A stretch of 64,000 bases of DNA from VRUE01 sp963780815 (GTDB lineage Bacteria; Actinomycetota; Thermoleophilia; Solirubrobacterales; 70-9). Of this stretch, positions 49,864 through 58,432 are shown piece by piece (position 1 is the first letter of the stretch; every line of letters begins with the position of its first letter). The notes beneath the pieces are model-generated. The model was given only the letters and a program-made list of their open reading frames with translations, was not told where the DNA came from and ran no database searches. Made by a program: the position numbers and the translations under genes. Where the stretch lies: the NCBI GenBank assembly GCA_963780815.1, contig CAWADG010000013.1, positions 62,001 through 126,000 of the forward strand, written 5' to 3'.

Positions 49864-50453
49864 GGCCGCGGCCGGGCGACCGCCCCGAGATGCTCGGCGA
49901 GAAGCCGCGCGGCGATTCCCCGGTGGCTGATCTCGTTCTTCTCGGCCTGGCTAAGCTCGGACATCGTCCGCCCGTCCTCGGGACCGGTCGCGTCAGGGAC
50001 GAAGGCGGGGTCATATCCGAAGCCGCCCTCGCCCCGCGGCTCCTCGATCAGCGTCCCCTCGCAGCGGGCTTCGAAGACCCGCTCGGTCCCGTCCTCCTCG
50101 ACGAGCGCCAGCGCGCAGGTGTAATACGCGGCCCTGCTGCCTCGGGCAGCGGCGACCTCGCGAAGTAGTTTCTCGAGGTTCTCCTCGTCGGTTGCACCAG
50201 CACCCCCGTAGCGGGCCGAGTGAATCCCGGGCCGGCCGCCGAGCGCTACCGCACCGATCCCGGAGTCGTCGGCGATCGCCGCCTCCCCGGTGCCGCGGTG
50301 GACTGCGCGCGCCTTCTCGAGCGCGATCTCGGCATAGTCGGCACCGTCCTCGGGCAGCAGCTCGACCCCATCGGGCAACGGCTCGAGCTCGACCCCGGGC
50401 AGCAGCTCGCGCATCTCCCGCAGCTTGTGTTTGTTGCCGGTCGCGAATATCAA
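49860..50453 (-). CDS. rdgB: Non-canonical purine NTP pyrophosphatase (RdgB/HAM1)
   Basis: A 197-residue Ham1 family enzyme that removes ITP/XTP/dITP. Motifs: IFATGNKHKLREMRELL, IADDSGIGAVALGGRPGIHSARYGG, GEGGFGYDPAFVPD and MSELSQAEKNEISHRG. The start is TTG 50453 (reading LIFATGNKHK). It follows rph by 15 bases, the usual actinobacterial rph-rdgB order. Confidence 0.95.
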   Translation of the reverse strand: MIFATGNKHKLREMRELLPGVELEPLPDGVELLPEDGADYAEIALEKARAVHRGTGEAAIADDSGIGAVALGGRPGIHSARYGGAGATDEENLEKLLREVAAARGSRAAYYTCALALVEEDGTERVFEARCEGTLIEEPRGEGGFGYDPAFVPDATGPEDGRTMSELSQAEKNEISHRGIAARLLAEHLGAVARPRP

Positions 50454-50468
50454 CCTATGCGCCCGCGC

Positions 50469-51194
50469 TCATTGCCCGGCGACCCGCTCCTGAACCTGGT
50501 GCAGCCGCGAGATCCCCATCTCGGCGAGCCCGAGGAGCTCATCGAGCGAGGCGCGGGAGAGCGGCGTCCGCTCAGCCGTCGCCTGCACCTCGACCAGGCC
50601 GCCGTCGCCGGTCATCACGACGTTAGCGTCGACCTCGGCCCTCGAGTCCTCGGAGTAGTCGAGGTCGCAGAGCGCCCGGCCGTCGACCATCCCGACGCTG
50701 ACCGCGGCGACAGATCCATTCAGTGGCATCTCGGCGATCTTCTTCTCGTCGAGCAGCCTCTGGAACGCGAGCCGCAGGGCGACGTAGCCCCCCGTGATCG
50801 CCGCGCAGCGGGTTCCGCCATCGGCCTCGAGCACGTCGCAATCGACGTAGACGCTCCGTTCGCCGAGCGCCCCGAAGTCGACGACGACCCTCAGCGAGCG
50901 GCCGATCAGCCTTTGGATCTCGACCCCGCGCCCGTCCTGCTTGCCGCGTGAGACGTCGCGCTGCTTGCGGTCGCCGGTCGACGCCGGCAGCATCGCGTAC
51001 TCGGCCGTGACCCAGCCCCGGCCGCGACCCTGCATCCACTTCGGCACCGAGTCGTTGACCGACGCGGTGCAGATCACCCGCGTCCCGCCCTGCGAGATCA
51101 GCGCCGAGCCGTCGGCCGTCCCGACGTAGCCGGGGTCGATCGACACCGGTCGGATGTCGACGGGCGCCCGGTCGTAGCTTCGCGATGCGGCCAT
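50469..51194 (-). CDS. rph: Ribonuclease PH
   Basis: A 241-residue phosphorolytic exoribonuclease that trims tRNA 3' ends. Motifs include GGTRVICTASVNDSVPKWMQGRGRGWVTAEYAMLPAST, QRLIGRSLRVVVDF, DCDVLEADGGTRCAAITGGYVAL and CDLDYSEDSRAEVDANVVMTG. Full length for the family and first gene of the rph-rdgB-CDF run. Confidence 0.97.
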   Translation of the reverse strand: MAASRSYDRAPVDIRPVSIDPGYVGTADGSALISQGGTRVICTASVNDSVPKWMQGRGRGWVTAEYAMLPASTGDRKQRDVSRGKQDGRGVEIQRLIGRSLRVVVDFGALGERSVYVDCDVLEADGGTRCAAITGGYVALRLAFQRLLDEKKIAEMPLNGSVAAVSVGMVDGRALCDLDYSEDSRAEVDANVVMTGDGGLVEVQATAERTPLSRASLDELLGLAEMGISRLHQVQERVAGQ

Positions 51195-51239
51195 CCTGCC
51201 GGCGAGTGTTTCATGGCGAGCACGGATCGAGCTACGCGC

Positions 51240-51658
51240 TCACGCTCCCTCATCGGGCACGACGAGGAGGCCGCGTTGGGCGAAGTGGACGTCGAACGCA
51301 AAGGCCTCCCGGTCGTCCTGACGCTCGATCAGCGCGCGGAGGTCGCGTCGACGTAGCTCCAACCCTTGTCCTCGTGGCGCTCGAGGATCTCCCAGGCCTG
51401 ATCCTCGACGTCACGGTCAACTCGGACCGCCTCTATCGCTCCCCCTGATCGGAATCGGCGACCCCACTCGATCGCCTCCCCCCGACCGACTCGCACCAGC
51501 AGCGCCGTGAAGGTCCCGGCAAAGACGTAATTGGACGTGTAGAGCGCGGCGCCCTCCCGGATCAATCGCGCCAGCGCTGCCCGCGCGCTGGCGTGCTCCG
51601 CCTCGGACGCGTTTCGCAGGGCGACGAAAGCACTGGTGTCGACGAAGACCGACCTCAT
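51240..51658 (-). pseudogene. PIN-domain toxin (VapC-like), frameshifted
   Basis: From ATG 51658 the frame reads MRSVFVDTSAFVALRNASEAEHASARAALARLIREG...DKGWSYVDATSAR and stops early at 51329. Re-reading with one base added near 51331-51340 restores ALIERQDDREAFAFDVHFAQRGLLVV, the normal PIN C-terminus, ending at TGA 51240. The catalytic acids would be Asp in FVDTSAF, Glu in the SEAEH segment and Asp in YVDATS, with the last in AFDVHF lost by the shift. As sequenced it is truncated by about 30 residues, so inactive unless the deletion is a sequencing error. Confidence 0.75.
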
Positions 51659-51889
51659 CCCCCGTAGAGGTCGCGGTCGAGCGTCGCGACGCTCGACCGC
51701 TCGCGCCCACGCGACGGCGCCTCCTCGACCAGGTAACGGAGCAGCGGGTCGCTCCCGGGATCGGCGGGACGTGGGACGTGTCCGTTCGGCATCGATCAGG
51801 TCGCGGACTACGCCGGCGATGCTGCCCGAAGCCACCGCTCGCTGCTTCAGCCACCGGTACTGGCCCTCATCGAGGTAGAGCTGTGAGCA
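51655..51889 (-). pseudogene. VapB-like antitoxin remnant (no start, frameshifted)
   Basis: Directly after the pilin stop (TAG) the frame reads QLYLDEGQYRWLKQRAVASGSIAGVVRDLIDAER, a ribbon-helix-helix-type antitoxin N-terminus, but no start codon precedes it. A second defect near 51765-51775 shifts the frame; the other frame continues RPADPGSDPLLRYLVEEAPSRGRERSSVATLDRDLYGG to TGA 51655. That stop overlaps the toxin ATG (ATGA), the normal toxin-antitoxin coupling. Both partners are therefore broken. Confidence 0.7.
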
Positions 51890-52138
51890 CTATTTGAAGC
51901 TGACTTTGTCGACTGCCTCCTTGATCTTGTCGACGATGACGCCCGCGAGCTCGGTCCCCTGTTTGCCGTTGAAACCTTTCATCGCCGCGACCATCCCGAC
52001 CATCAGCAGCGAGACGAGCAGGATCAAGCCGACGTACTCGACCGTCCCCTGCCCCCTTTCCGCCTCTGCCAGTTCGGCTATCCCACGCAGTCGCCGCGCG
52101 ATCACGGCGTGCGCCCGCCCCATCAGCCTGTAGATCAT
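51890..52138 (-). CDS. Flp-like pilin
   Basis: An 82-residue protein from ATG 52138 with a strong AAGGAGG site. After a basic N-terminal stretch comes AERGQGTVEYVGLILLVSLLMVGMVAAM, the GQGTVEY-plus-helix signature of Flp/Tad-type pilins cleaved by a prepilin peptidase. No Tad secretion genes are in the window. A hairpin overlapping the ribosome site precedes it, and the antitoxin remnant follows directly. Confidence 0.8.
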   Translation of the reverse strand: MIYRLMGRAHAVIARRLRGIAELAEAERGQGTVEYVGLILLVSLLMVGMVAAMKGFNGKQGTELAGVIVDKIKEAVDKVSFK

Positions 52139-52163
52139 CGAAACCTCCTTCTCGCTGGTTTCG
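52139..52163 (-). promoter_or_regulatory. Ribosome-site hairpin before the pilin gene
   Basis: On the minus strand CGAAACC, eleven bases including AAGGA, then GGTTTCG form a perfect 7-bp stem ending at the pilin ATG. The Shine-Dalgarno is partly in the loop and partly in the stem. It could limit translation until opened by a protein or by ribosomes. Confidence 0.4.
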
Positions 52164-52298
52164 CCGATCGTCGGACAGCCCGCGTGACCGATCCAGACCG
52201 GGATGTGCCAACTCGCTGGCGGACCTGTGAAAAGCCGCATGCACGGCCGCCAACCCTCGACTCAAAGCTCGGCCGCTGGGCGGGGGAAGCGACTACCC

Positions 52299-53387
52299 TC
52301 AGTGCGCCCGGTGACGGTGTCTTCGGTGGTGGTGATGATGATGGTGGTGGTGGTGATGATGCAGGCCACGGCGAGGTGACGAAGAGGGCGGGGGTGATCC
52401 GGGATCCCGGTCGCCGGGTGGGATCGGCGACACGTCCCTGTGGACTGTGGTGAATGTGCGATCCACGCCGAACACGGTCGGCAGTTCCCATTCGATCGTG
52501 TCTTCGGTCGAGACACGCCGCGCGACGAGAATCCGGAAGTGGTAGACCGTCCCGGGCTCCAGGATCACACCTGCGTCGGCGAGATCGAGACTGGCGTGGG
52601 AGGTCGCACTCGGTTGAAGCGTGTTGCCCGGGAGGAAGCCGATCGGCAGAGCCGCCGGGCCCTCCGGCCCGACGCAGGCCGAGTAGCCCGGATTCAGCGT
52701 CGCGGGGCAGAGGATTTCCGAGGCAAACTCGCCGGGGTCGGTCGCCAGCTGGAATTGGTAGTAGGCGCCGGCGCCGGCTTCGTGCAGGTTGACCTCGGCT
52801 TCGAGCGTCGCGTCGGTCTTCGAGACATTTGAGGCCGACTCACCCTCGATCGAGGGCAGGCTCGGCGTCGTGAACTGCATGCTCGAGCCGACAACCGCGG
52901 GCGATTCCCATTCGGCCGCGTCTTCGCTGAAGATGCGGTCTGCGACGAGCACACGGAAGTAGTAGGTCCTGCCGGGACTCAGGGTCACCCCGGCGCTCGA
53001 GAGTTCGAAGCTGACGGTATGTCCTTCGTTCCCGGAAACCCACGCGAGTGGCAGCGCATCCGGTCCCTGAGGGCCGACGCACACCGAGTAGCCCGCCGGT
53101 GACGACGACGGACAGGCCAATTCGGTCGGCGCTTCTCCCGGGTCGACCAGGAGCTGGAATTGGTAGAAGGCGCCCGCCGATGCGCCGTTGGGATCGATCT
53201 TCGCATCAAGCGTCGCGCCCGTCGGGCTGATGTCGGAAACCGACTCGCTTTCGATCGTCGGTCCGGCCGCCGTGGCGGAGCTGACCCAGAGCACGGTGCC
53301 GCACAGTGAGGCAATCACGAGACACGACAACCGGCGGCATCGAAATCGCCGCCCGTCCCTTGCTTGGCTCCCACCGGACCTGGTCAT
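52299..53387 (-). CDS. Secreted two-repeat beta protein with natural C-terminal poly-histidine
   Basis: A 362-residue exported protein (start ATG 53387, signal about 20-40). Two repeats of about 130 residues each contain a conserved [DE]A.[LI][DE]A.[IV][DN] start, YYQFQL.[VT]DPGE, a short disulfide-like CP...GYS.CVGP.GP.ALP pair and PG..Y.FR[VI]LVA at the end; they are fibronectin-III-like. A Pro/Ser-rich linker leads to a tail of twelve consecutive His and then RRHRHRAH. The tail probably binds divalent metals. Confidence 0.7.
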   Translation of the reverse strand: MTRSGGSQARDGRRFRCRRLSCLVIASLCGTVLWVSSATAAGPTIESESVSDISPTGATLDAKIDPNGASAGAFYQFQLLVDPGEAPTELACPSSSPAGYSVCVGPQGPDALPLAWVSGNEGHTVSFELSSAGVTLSPGRTYYFRVLVADRIFSEDAAEWESPAVVGSSMQFTTPSLPSIEGESASNVSKTDATLEAEVNLHEAGAGAYYQFQLATDPGEFASEILCPATLNPGYSACVGPEGPAALPIGFLPGNTLQPSATSHASLDLADAGVILEPGTVYHFRILVARRVSTEDTIEWELPTVFGVDRTFTTVHRDVSPIPPGDRDPGSPPPSSSPRRGLHHHHHHHHHHHHRRHRHRAH

Positions 53388-53507
53388 GGCATGGCTGCGC
53401 GCTCGCGGTCTTGGCGCGAGGATAGCGAGCAGCCGCTGATCCGTCACGGGAAGGGGCCGGCCGGTCATCACCAGCCTCGGCGACGCCTGCGGATACCCTC
53501 AGCGCCG

Positions 53508-54461
53508 ATGCGGGTCCTCGTCGTGACCAACCTGATGCCCGACGCGTCAGCTCCGCAGCGCGGGCGCTGGGTCTTCGACCAGATCGACGAGATCCGCACG
53601 GCCGGGGTCGAGGTCGATCTGTTCGGGTTTCCCCCGGGACGCGGTGAGTACATCCCCGCCGTTAGGCGCCTTCGCCGCCTCCTGCGCGAGGAGAGCTTCG
53701 ACCTCGTCCACGCCCACTACGGGCTTGCCGGCTGGTGCGCCAAGCTCGCCGGCGCGGCGCCGCTGATGGTGACCTTCCACGGCACCGACGTCCGCCACCA
53801 CGTCGTCGGGCCGATGTCGCGCCGGCTTGCCTGGCGGACGGACCTCGTCGTCGCCGTGTCCCGCGCCCTGTTCGCCCCCGAGCAGGGGCGGCCCGGCCTC
53901 CCCGCCGTCCCCGGCGCCGCGGTCATTCCCTGCGGGCCCGACCTCCGGCGCTTCCAGCCGATCCCGCGCGAGCGCGCCCGCACCGAGCTCGGCCTCGACC
54001 CCGGCGGCCGCTACCTCCTCTTCCCCGCGAACCCGGCCCGCCCCGAGAAGCGGGCCGACCGCGCCGCCGAGCTTGCCGATGGAGCCGGGGCGGAGCTCCT
54101 CACCGGCGGGGCGATCGACCCCGACCGGATGCCGCTCTGGATCAACGCCGCCAACGCGGTCCTTGTCACATCCGACAACGAGGGCTTTGGGATGACCTGC
54201 GTCGAGGCCCTCGCCTGCGATGTCCCGGTCCTCTCGACGCCGGTCGGGATCGCCCCATTCGCGCTCGAGGGAATCGCCGGGGCTCTCTGCGCCCCGTTCG
54301 AGACCGCCACCTGGCTGGCGTGCCTCGCGCCGCACCTCGACGCCGAGGACCCCCGCGTCGACGGCGCGAGGAGGGCGGCCTCGCTGTCGGCAGCGCGGAT
54401 GGCGGAGCGGACGATCGTCGCCTATCACGCCCTAATTGGTGACGATAGATTGGAGCCGTGA
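53508..54461 (+). CDS. Glycosyltransferase family 4 protein
   Basis: A 317-residue GT-B enzyme from ATG 53508. Motifs: VTNLMPDASAPQRGRWVFDQIDEIRTAGVEVDLFGFPPG, VHAHYGLAGWCAKLA, HGTDVRHH, the GT4 donor site LFPANPARPEKRADRA, and NAVLVTSDNEGFGMTCVEALACDVPVLSTPVG. It is shorter than most GT4 enzymes, though the ends look complete. Sugar and acceptor cannot be deduced. Its stop overlaps the mini-ORF repeat as GTGA. Confidence 0.85.
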   Translation: MRVLVVTNLMPDASAPQRGRWVFDQIDEIRTAGVEVDLFGFPPGRGEYIPAVRRLRRLLREESFDLVHAHYGLAGWCAKLAGAAPLMVTFHGTDVRHHVVGPMSRRLAWRTDLVVAVSRALFAPEQGRPGLPAVPGAAVIPCGPDLRRFQPIPRERARTELGLDPGGRYLLFPANPARPEKRADRAAELADGAGAELLTGGAIDPDRMPLWINAANAVLVTSDNEGFGMTCVEALACDVPVLSTPVGIAPFALEGIAGALCAPFETATWLACLAPHLDAEDPRVDGARRAASLSAARMAERTIVAYHALIGDDRLEP

Positions 54462-54529
54462 GCGCGGCAGCGACCGAGCGTGCATATCTGGTTCTTCGCG
54501 AGGGAGCGAAGCGGGAGCCTGTGGTGTGA
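54458..54529 (+). repeat. Bridging mini-ORF repeat, joining two genes
   Basis: A complete 23-codon frame with GTG start (VSAAATERAYLVL...GAKREPVV, stop TGA). The GTG overlaps the glycosyltransferase stop (GTGA) and the TGA overlaps the coiled-coil gene's GTG. GTGAGCGCGG occurs at both ends (54458 and 54526). The core CATATCTGGTTCTTCGCG recurs at 29101. CTTCGC...GCGAAG can form a stem. Confidence 0.7.
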
Positions 54530-54999
54530 GCGCGGAGCGGGACCAGTCGGGCGGCGAGGGCCTCGGCGCCAGGGCCGATGAGGCCGAGCGCCGGCTTCAG
54601 AAGGCGTCCGAGGCAGCCGATGCCGCGCGCAAGCGGACCACGGCCGAGATCAGGTCGCTGGAAGCGGACCTCGAGACCGAGCGCCTCCGTGCCCAGGAGG
54701 AGCTGGAGAAGGCTCGGGCGCATCACGCCGACGAGCTCGAGCGGCTGCGCGCATCCAACCAGCAGGAGATCGAGCGCGAGCGCGAGGCCAAGGAGCAGGC
54801 GATCACTGCCGCCGAGAGCCGGCTGGCCGACATCGAGTCCCAGGCCGAGGCTGCCGAGCGGCGCGTCGCCGAGGCCGAGCGCCAGGCGAGCGAATCGGCG
54901 GGCGCCGGTGGCGACGCCGACGCCCGTGCCCGCGAAGGCGCAGCCGCCTGGCTGCGCGGACAGATCGAGGCGATCCGCGAGGAGGCGAGGGGGAAATAG
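54526..54999 (+). CDS. Coiled-coil protein
   Basis: A 157-residue protein from GTG 54526. Almost the whole length (about 16-130) is heptad-repeat coiled coil rich in Glu, Ala, Arg and Lys. The end GAAAWLRGQIEAIREEARGK is a short amphipathic helix. No recognised family; scaffolding or partner-binding are possible. It precedes nadB by 20 bases on the same strand. Confidence 0.65.
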   Translation: MSAERDQSGGEGLGARADEAERRLQKASEAADAARKRTTAEIRSLEADLETERLRAQEELEKARAHHADELERLRASNQQEIEREREAKEQAITAAESRLADIESQAEAAERRVAEAERQASESAGAGGDADARAREGAAAWLRGQIEAIREEARGK

Positions 55000-55019
55000 G
55001 CCCGGGCCGCGAGTTCGAC

Positions 55020-56441
55020 GTGGCCGTCGTCGGCGGTGGCGCGGCCGGTCTCTGGTCCGCCATCAACGCCGCCGAGGCGGGAGCCGAGGTCTGCCTCCTC
55101 TCCCGCACCCCACTCTCCCTCAGTGCCAGCTACTGGGCGCAGGGAGGGCTGGCCGCGGCGCTCGAGCCGGGCGACTCGCCGGCCCGCCACGCGGCCGACA
55201 CGATCGCGGCCGGGCGCGGTTGCTGCCGCCCCGCCGCCGTCGAGGCGTTGGTCGAGGAGGCGCCGGCAATCGTCCACGAGCTCCAGGAGCGCGGTGTGGC
55301 ATTCGACCTCACCCCCGACGGCGAGCTCGCACTGGGCCTCGAGGGCGGCCACACCCGCCGCCGCATCGTCCACGCCGGCGGCAGCCAGACCGGGCACGAG
55401 ATCACGTCGAAGCTCGCCGCGATGGCCTCGGCCGAGGAGTGGATCGAGGTCCGCGAGATGGCCTCGATGACAGCCCTCTGGAGCGACGGGGCGCGCTGCC
55501 ACGGCGTCGTCACCGAGGGCGACCCGGTCGTCGCCGCGGCGACGGTGCTCGCCACCGGCGGGGCCGCGGCACTCTGGCGGCGGACGACGAACCCGCGGGG
55601 GGCGATCGGCGCCGGCCCGGTGATGGCGGCGACCGCGGGCGCCGAGCTCGCAGACCTCGAGTTCTGCCAGTTCCACCCGACCGCCCTGGCGCTGCCCGGA
55701 ACCGAGTTCGACGGCATCCTCATCACCGAGGCGGTGCGCGGCGAGGGTGCAACGCTGCTCGACGCCGCGGGTCGCCGCTTCACCGACGAGCTGGAGCCGC
55801 GCGACGCGGTGACGGCGGCGATCCTCGACCGGATCGAGGCCGACGGGATCGAGAGCGTCCGGCTCGACCTCCGGAACATCGACTCCGCCCGCTTCCCGAA
55901 CGTCTTCGCCTCACTCGCCGAGGCCGGCCTCTCGCCGGAGACCGAGCCGGTGCCGGTGGCCCCCGCCGCCCACTACACGATGGGGGGAATCGCGACCGAC
56001 CTCGACGGCCGCTCCTCGCTGCCGGGCCTCTACGCCGTCGGCGAGTGCTCCTGCACCGGCCTCCACGGCGCCAACCGGCTGGCCTCGAACTCGCTCAGCG
56101 AGTGCTTCGTCTTCGGCGGGCGGGCGGGCCGGGCTGCCGCGGAGGAGACCTCCGACGGCGATCGCCCGCCGCTCCCCGAGCGCCGCTTCGAACCCCCGGC
56201 GGAGGCGACCCGCGACGCCGTCTGGCGCCTGGCCGGGCCGATGCGGCGCCCCGAGCTCCTGCGCGAGCTGCTCGGCGATCCCTACCCGCTGGCGGTCGCG
56301 GTGGCCACCGCCGCGCTCGAGCGCGAGGAGTCGCGCGGCGGCCACCTTCGAGCCGACTTCCCGAACCTCGACCCGGGCCTCGACGGAATCCACATCATCG
56401 TCGGCCCCGACGGCGCCACCGGTCGCGAGGCGTGGCGCTGA
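55020..56441 (+). CDS. nadB: L-aspartate oxidase
   Basis: A 473-residue flavoprotein of the succinate dehydrogenase/fumarate reductase family that makes iminoaspartate for NAD synthesis. FAD site VVGGGAAGLWSAINAAEAG; YWAQGGLAAAL; substrate loop FCQFHPTALALPG; active-site RGEGATLLDAAGRRF; HYTMGGIATDLDGRSSLPGLYAVGECSCTGLHGANRLASNSLSE. It is shorter than the usual 500-540 residues because the C-terminal helical domain is abbreviated. GTG start at 55020. nadA and nadC are not in the window. Confidence 0.88.
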   Translation: MAVVGGGAAGLWSAINAAEAGAEVCLLSRTPLSLSASYWAQGGLAAALEPGDSPARHAADTIAAGRGCCRPAAVEALVEEAPAIVHELQERGVAFDLTPDGELALGLEGGHTRRRIVHAGGSQTGHEITSKLAAMASAEEWIEVREMASMTALWSDGARCHGVVTEGDPVVAAATVLATGGAAALWRRTTNPRGAIGAGPVMAATAGAELADLEFCQFHPTALALPGTEFDGILITEAVRGEGATLLDAAGRRFTDELEPRDAVTAAILDRIEADGIESVRLDLRNIDSARFPNVFASLAEAGLSPETEPVPVAPAAHYTMGGIATDLDGRSSLPGLYAVGECSCTGLHGANRLASNSLSECFVFGGRAGRAAAEETSDGDRPPLPERRFEPPAEATRDAVWRLAGPMRRPELLRELLGDPYPLAVAVATAALEREESRGGHLRADFPNLDPGLDGIHIIVGPDGATGREAWR

Positions 56442-56452
56442 GGCTCGCCTGA

Positions 56453-58432
56453 ATGCTTCTCGGGGTCGACGTGGGCGGGACCTTCACCGACGCGGTCCTT
56501 GTCGACGGCGGACAGATCCACACCGCGAAGGTGCCGACCACGCCCGAGGACCAATCGGTCGGGGTGATCGCGGCGGTCGAGGAGGTCCTGAGCGCCGGCG
56601 GCGACGCCGGCGAGGTCGAGGCCTTCTCCCACGGGATGACCGTCGGCACCAACGCCCTGCTCGAGGAACGGGGCGCCCGCACGGCGCTGATCGCGACCGC
56701 CGGATTCGCCGACCTGCTCGAGATCGGCCGCCAGAACCGGCCCGAGCTCTACCGGCTCTGCACGCCGAAGCCGCCGCCGCTGGTCGGGCCCCAGATGCGG
56801 TTCGAGGCCTCCGAGCGGGTCGGCCCCGAGGGCGTGATCGCGGCCCTGCCGGACGACGAGCCGGCGCGCCTGGCCGAGCTGGTCCGCGAGGCCGGCGCCG
56901 AGTCGGTCGCCATCTGCCTCCTCTTCTCCTACCTCGAACCGGCCCACGAGCGCGAGATCGCCGAGCACCTGCGGCGGCAGCTGCCCGGAGTCCATGTCTC
57001 CGCCTCGCACGAGGTCCTGCCCCGGCACCGCGAGTTCGAGCGCTGCTCGACGACCGCGATCGACGCCTACCTCTCGCCGCTTCTCGGCCGCTACCTCGAT
57101 GCGCTTGCCGCCGCCGCCGCAAAGGCCGGCCTGCCGCGACCTCTCGTGATGCAGTCCTCGGGCGGCGTCGCCGACGCCGCGGAGGCGGCGCGGGCCGGCG
57201 CCTGGAGCGTCCTCTCCGGGCCGGCGGGGGGCGCCGTCGGGGCCGGCCTCGTCGCCGGTGCCGGGGGCGGCGACGACGCGATCGGCCTCGACATGGGCGG
57301 CACCTCATGCGACGTCTGCGTCGTCGAGGACGGCCGGGTGAGGAGGACCGAGTCGCGGATGCTCGAGGGCCGCGTGGTCCAGCTGCCGATGGTCGATGTC
57401 CATACGGTCGGCGCCGGCGGCGGCTCGATCGGGTGGCGGGACGCCGGCGGGGCGCTGCGGGTCGGACCACGGTCGGCGGGCGCGGTCCCCGGCCCCGCCT
57501 GCTACGGGCGCGGCGGCACCGAGCCGACGGTCACCGACGCCAACCTGCTGCTCGGTGTCCTCGCCTCGGATTCGACGCTGGCCGGCGGGGTCGCGCTCGA
57601 CGCCGAGGCCGCCGGCGCCGCGGTCGCCGGCCTCGCGGGCTCGCTCGGCCTCGGCGAGCTCGAGACCGCCGAGGGCATCGTCCGGATCGCCAACCAGGAG
57701 ATGGTCCGCGCGCTCCGGGTCGTCACCGTCGAGCGCGGCGTCGACCCGCGCCGCTTCGCGCTGCTGCCGTTCGGGGGCGCCGGGCCGATGCACGCCGCCG
57801 CGATCGCCGCCGAGCTCGAGATCGGGCGGATCCTCTGCCCGCGCGCGGGCGGTGTCCTCTCCGCGCTCGGCCTCTGCGCCTCGGACAGGCGCCGTGACAC
57901 GACCCTGACGGTGATGCTGGAGGGCGAGGACCTGACCGCCGAGCGGATCGCGGCCGAGGTCGACGCCCTCATCGCCCGGCTCGGCGGCGGCCTCGACGAT
58001 GCCGAGCCCGAGGTCGTCTACGAGATGAGGTACGGCGGCCAGGCCTTCGAGCTGGCGGTCCCCGGCGAGCCCCGCCCCGACCCCGCCGACCTCGTCGAGC
58101 GATTCGAGCAGGCCCACGAGGAGCGCTACGGCCATCGCGACCCCGACGGCGAGGTCGTGCTGGTCCATATCCGGCTGGCGATGGTCGCGCCGGGCCCCCG
58201 GCCCGCGCTCGCGGCAGCGGCGGGCGCGGACCTCGTCGAGACCAGCCGCCCGATCCGGTTCGGCGGCGAGTGGGTGGAGACGCCGGTGCTTCGCGGCGAG
58301 CCGGCGGCGGGTCTGGAAGCGGAGGGCCCGGTCGTGTTCGAGCTGCCCGAGGCGACGTTCGTCGTCCCGCCGGCCTGGTCCGCGCGGGTCGAGGAGACGG
58401 GGACGATCAGCGCCGAACGGGCGTCTTCATGA
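56453..58432 (+). CDS. hyuA: Hydantoinase/oxoprolinase subunit A (HyuA)
   Basis: A 659-residue ATPase-fold subunit: GVDVGGTFTDAVLVDG (phosphate site), SHGMTVGTNALLE, VLPRHREFERCSTTAIDAYLSPLL, GLDMGGTSCDVCVVE (second ASKHA phosphate site), and HTVGAGGGSIGW. Members hydrolyse N-methylhydantoin or 5-oxoproline or carboxylate acetone or acetophenone, coupled to ATP. It overlaps hyuB by ATGA, showing the usual two-subunit enzyme. It starts 11 bases after nadB. Confidence 0.92.
   Translation: MLLGVDVGGTFTDAVLVDGGQIHTAKVPTTPEDQSVGVIAAVEEVLSAGGDAGEVEAFSHGMTVGTNALLEERGARTALIATAGFADLLEIGRQNRPELYRLCTPKPPPLVGPQMRFEASERVGPEGVIAALPDDEPARLAELVREAGAESVAICLLFSYLEPAHEREIAEHLRRQLPGVHVSASHEVLPRHREFERCSTTAIDAYLSPLLGRYLDALAAAAAKAGLPRPLVMQSSGGVADAAEAARAGAWSVLSGPAGGAVGAGLVAGAGGGDDAIGLDMGGTSCDVCVVEDGRVRRTESRMLEGRVVQLPMVDVHTVGAGGGSIGWRDAGGALRVGPRSAGAVPGPACYGRGGTEPTVTDANLLLGVLASDSTLAGGVALDAEAAGAAVAGLAGSLGLGELETAEGIVRIANQEMVRALRVVTVERGVDPRRFALLPFGGAGPMHAAAIAAELEIGRILCPRAGGVLSALGLCASDRRRDTTLTVMLEGEDLTAERIAAEVDALIARLGGGLDDAEPEVVYEMRYGGQAFELAVPGEPRPDPADLVERFEQAHEERYGHRDPDGEVVLVHIRLAMVAPGPRPALAAAAGADLVETSRPIRFGGEWVETPVLRGEPAAGLEAEGPVVFELPEATFVVPPAWSARVEETGTISAERASS

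Noticed and set aside
52139..52298. c-di-GMP riboswitch before the pilin gene
   Set aside because: I looked for the GEMM-I blocks because pilin genes are common targets; a GGCGAAACC string is present but the other conserved blocks and helix order are absent.
52307..52371. The twelve-His tail as an engineered tag or vector remnant
   Set aside because: It is in frame with a native secreted protein, followed by RRHRHRAH with mixed codons, and no vector sequence is adjacent.
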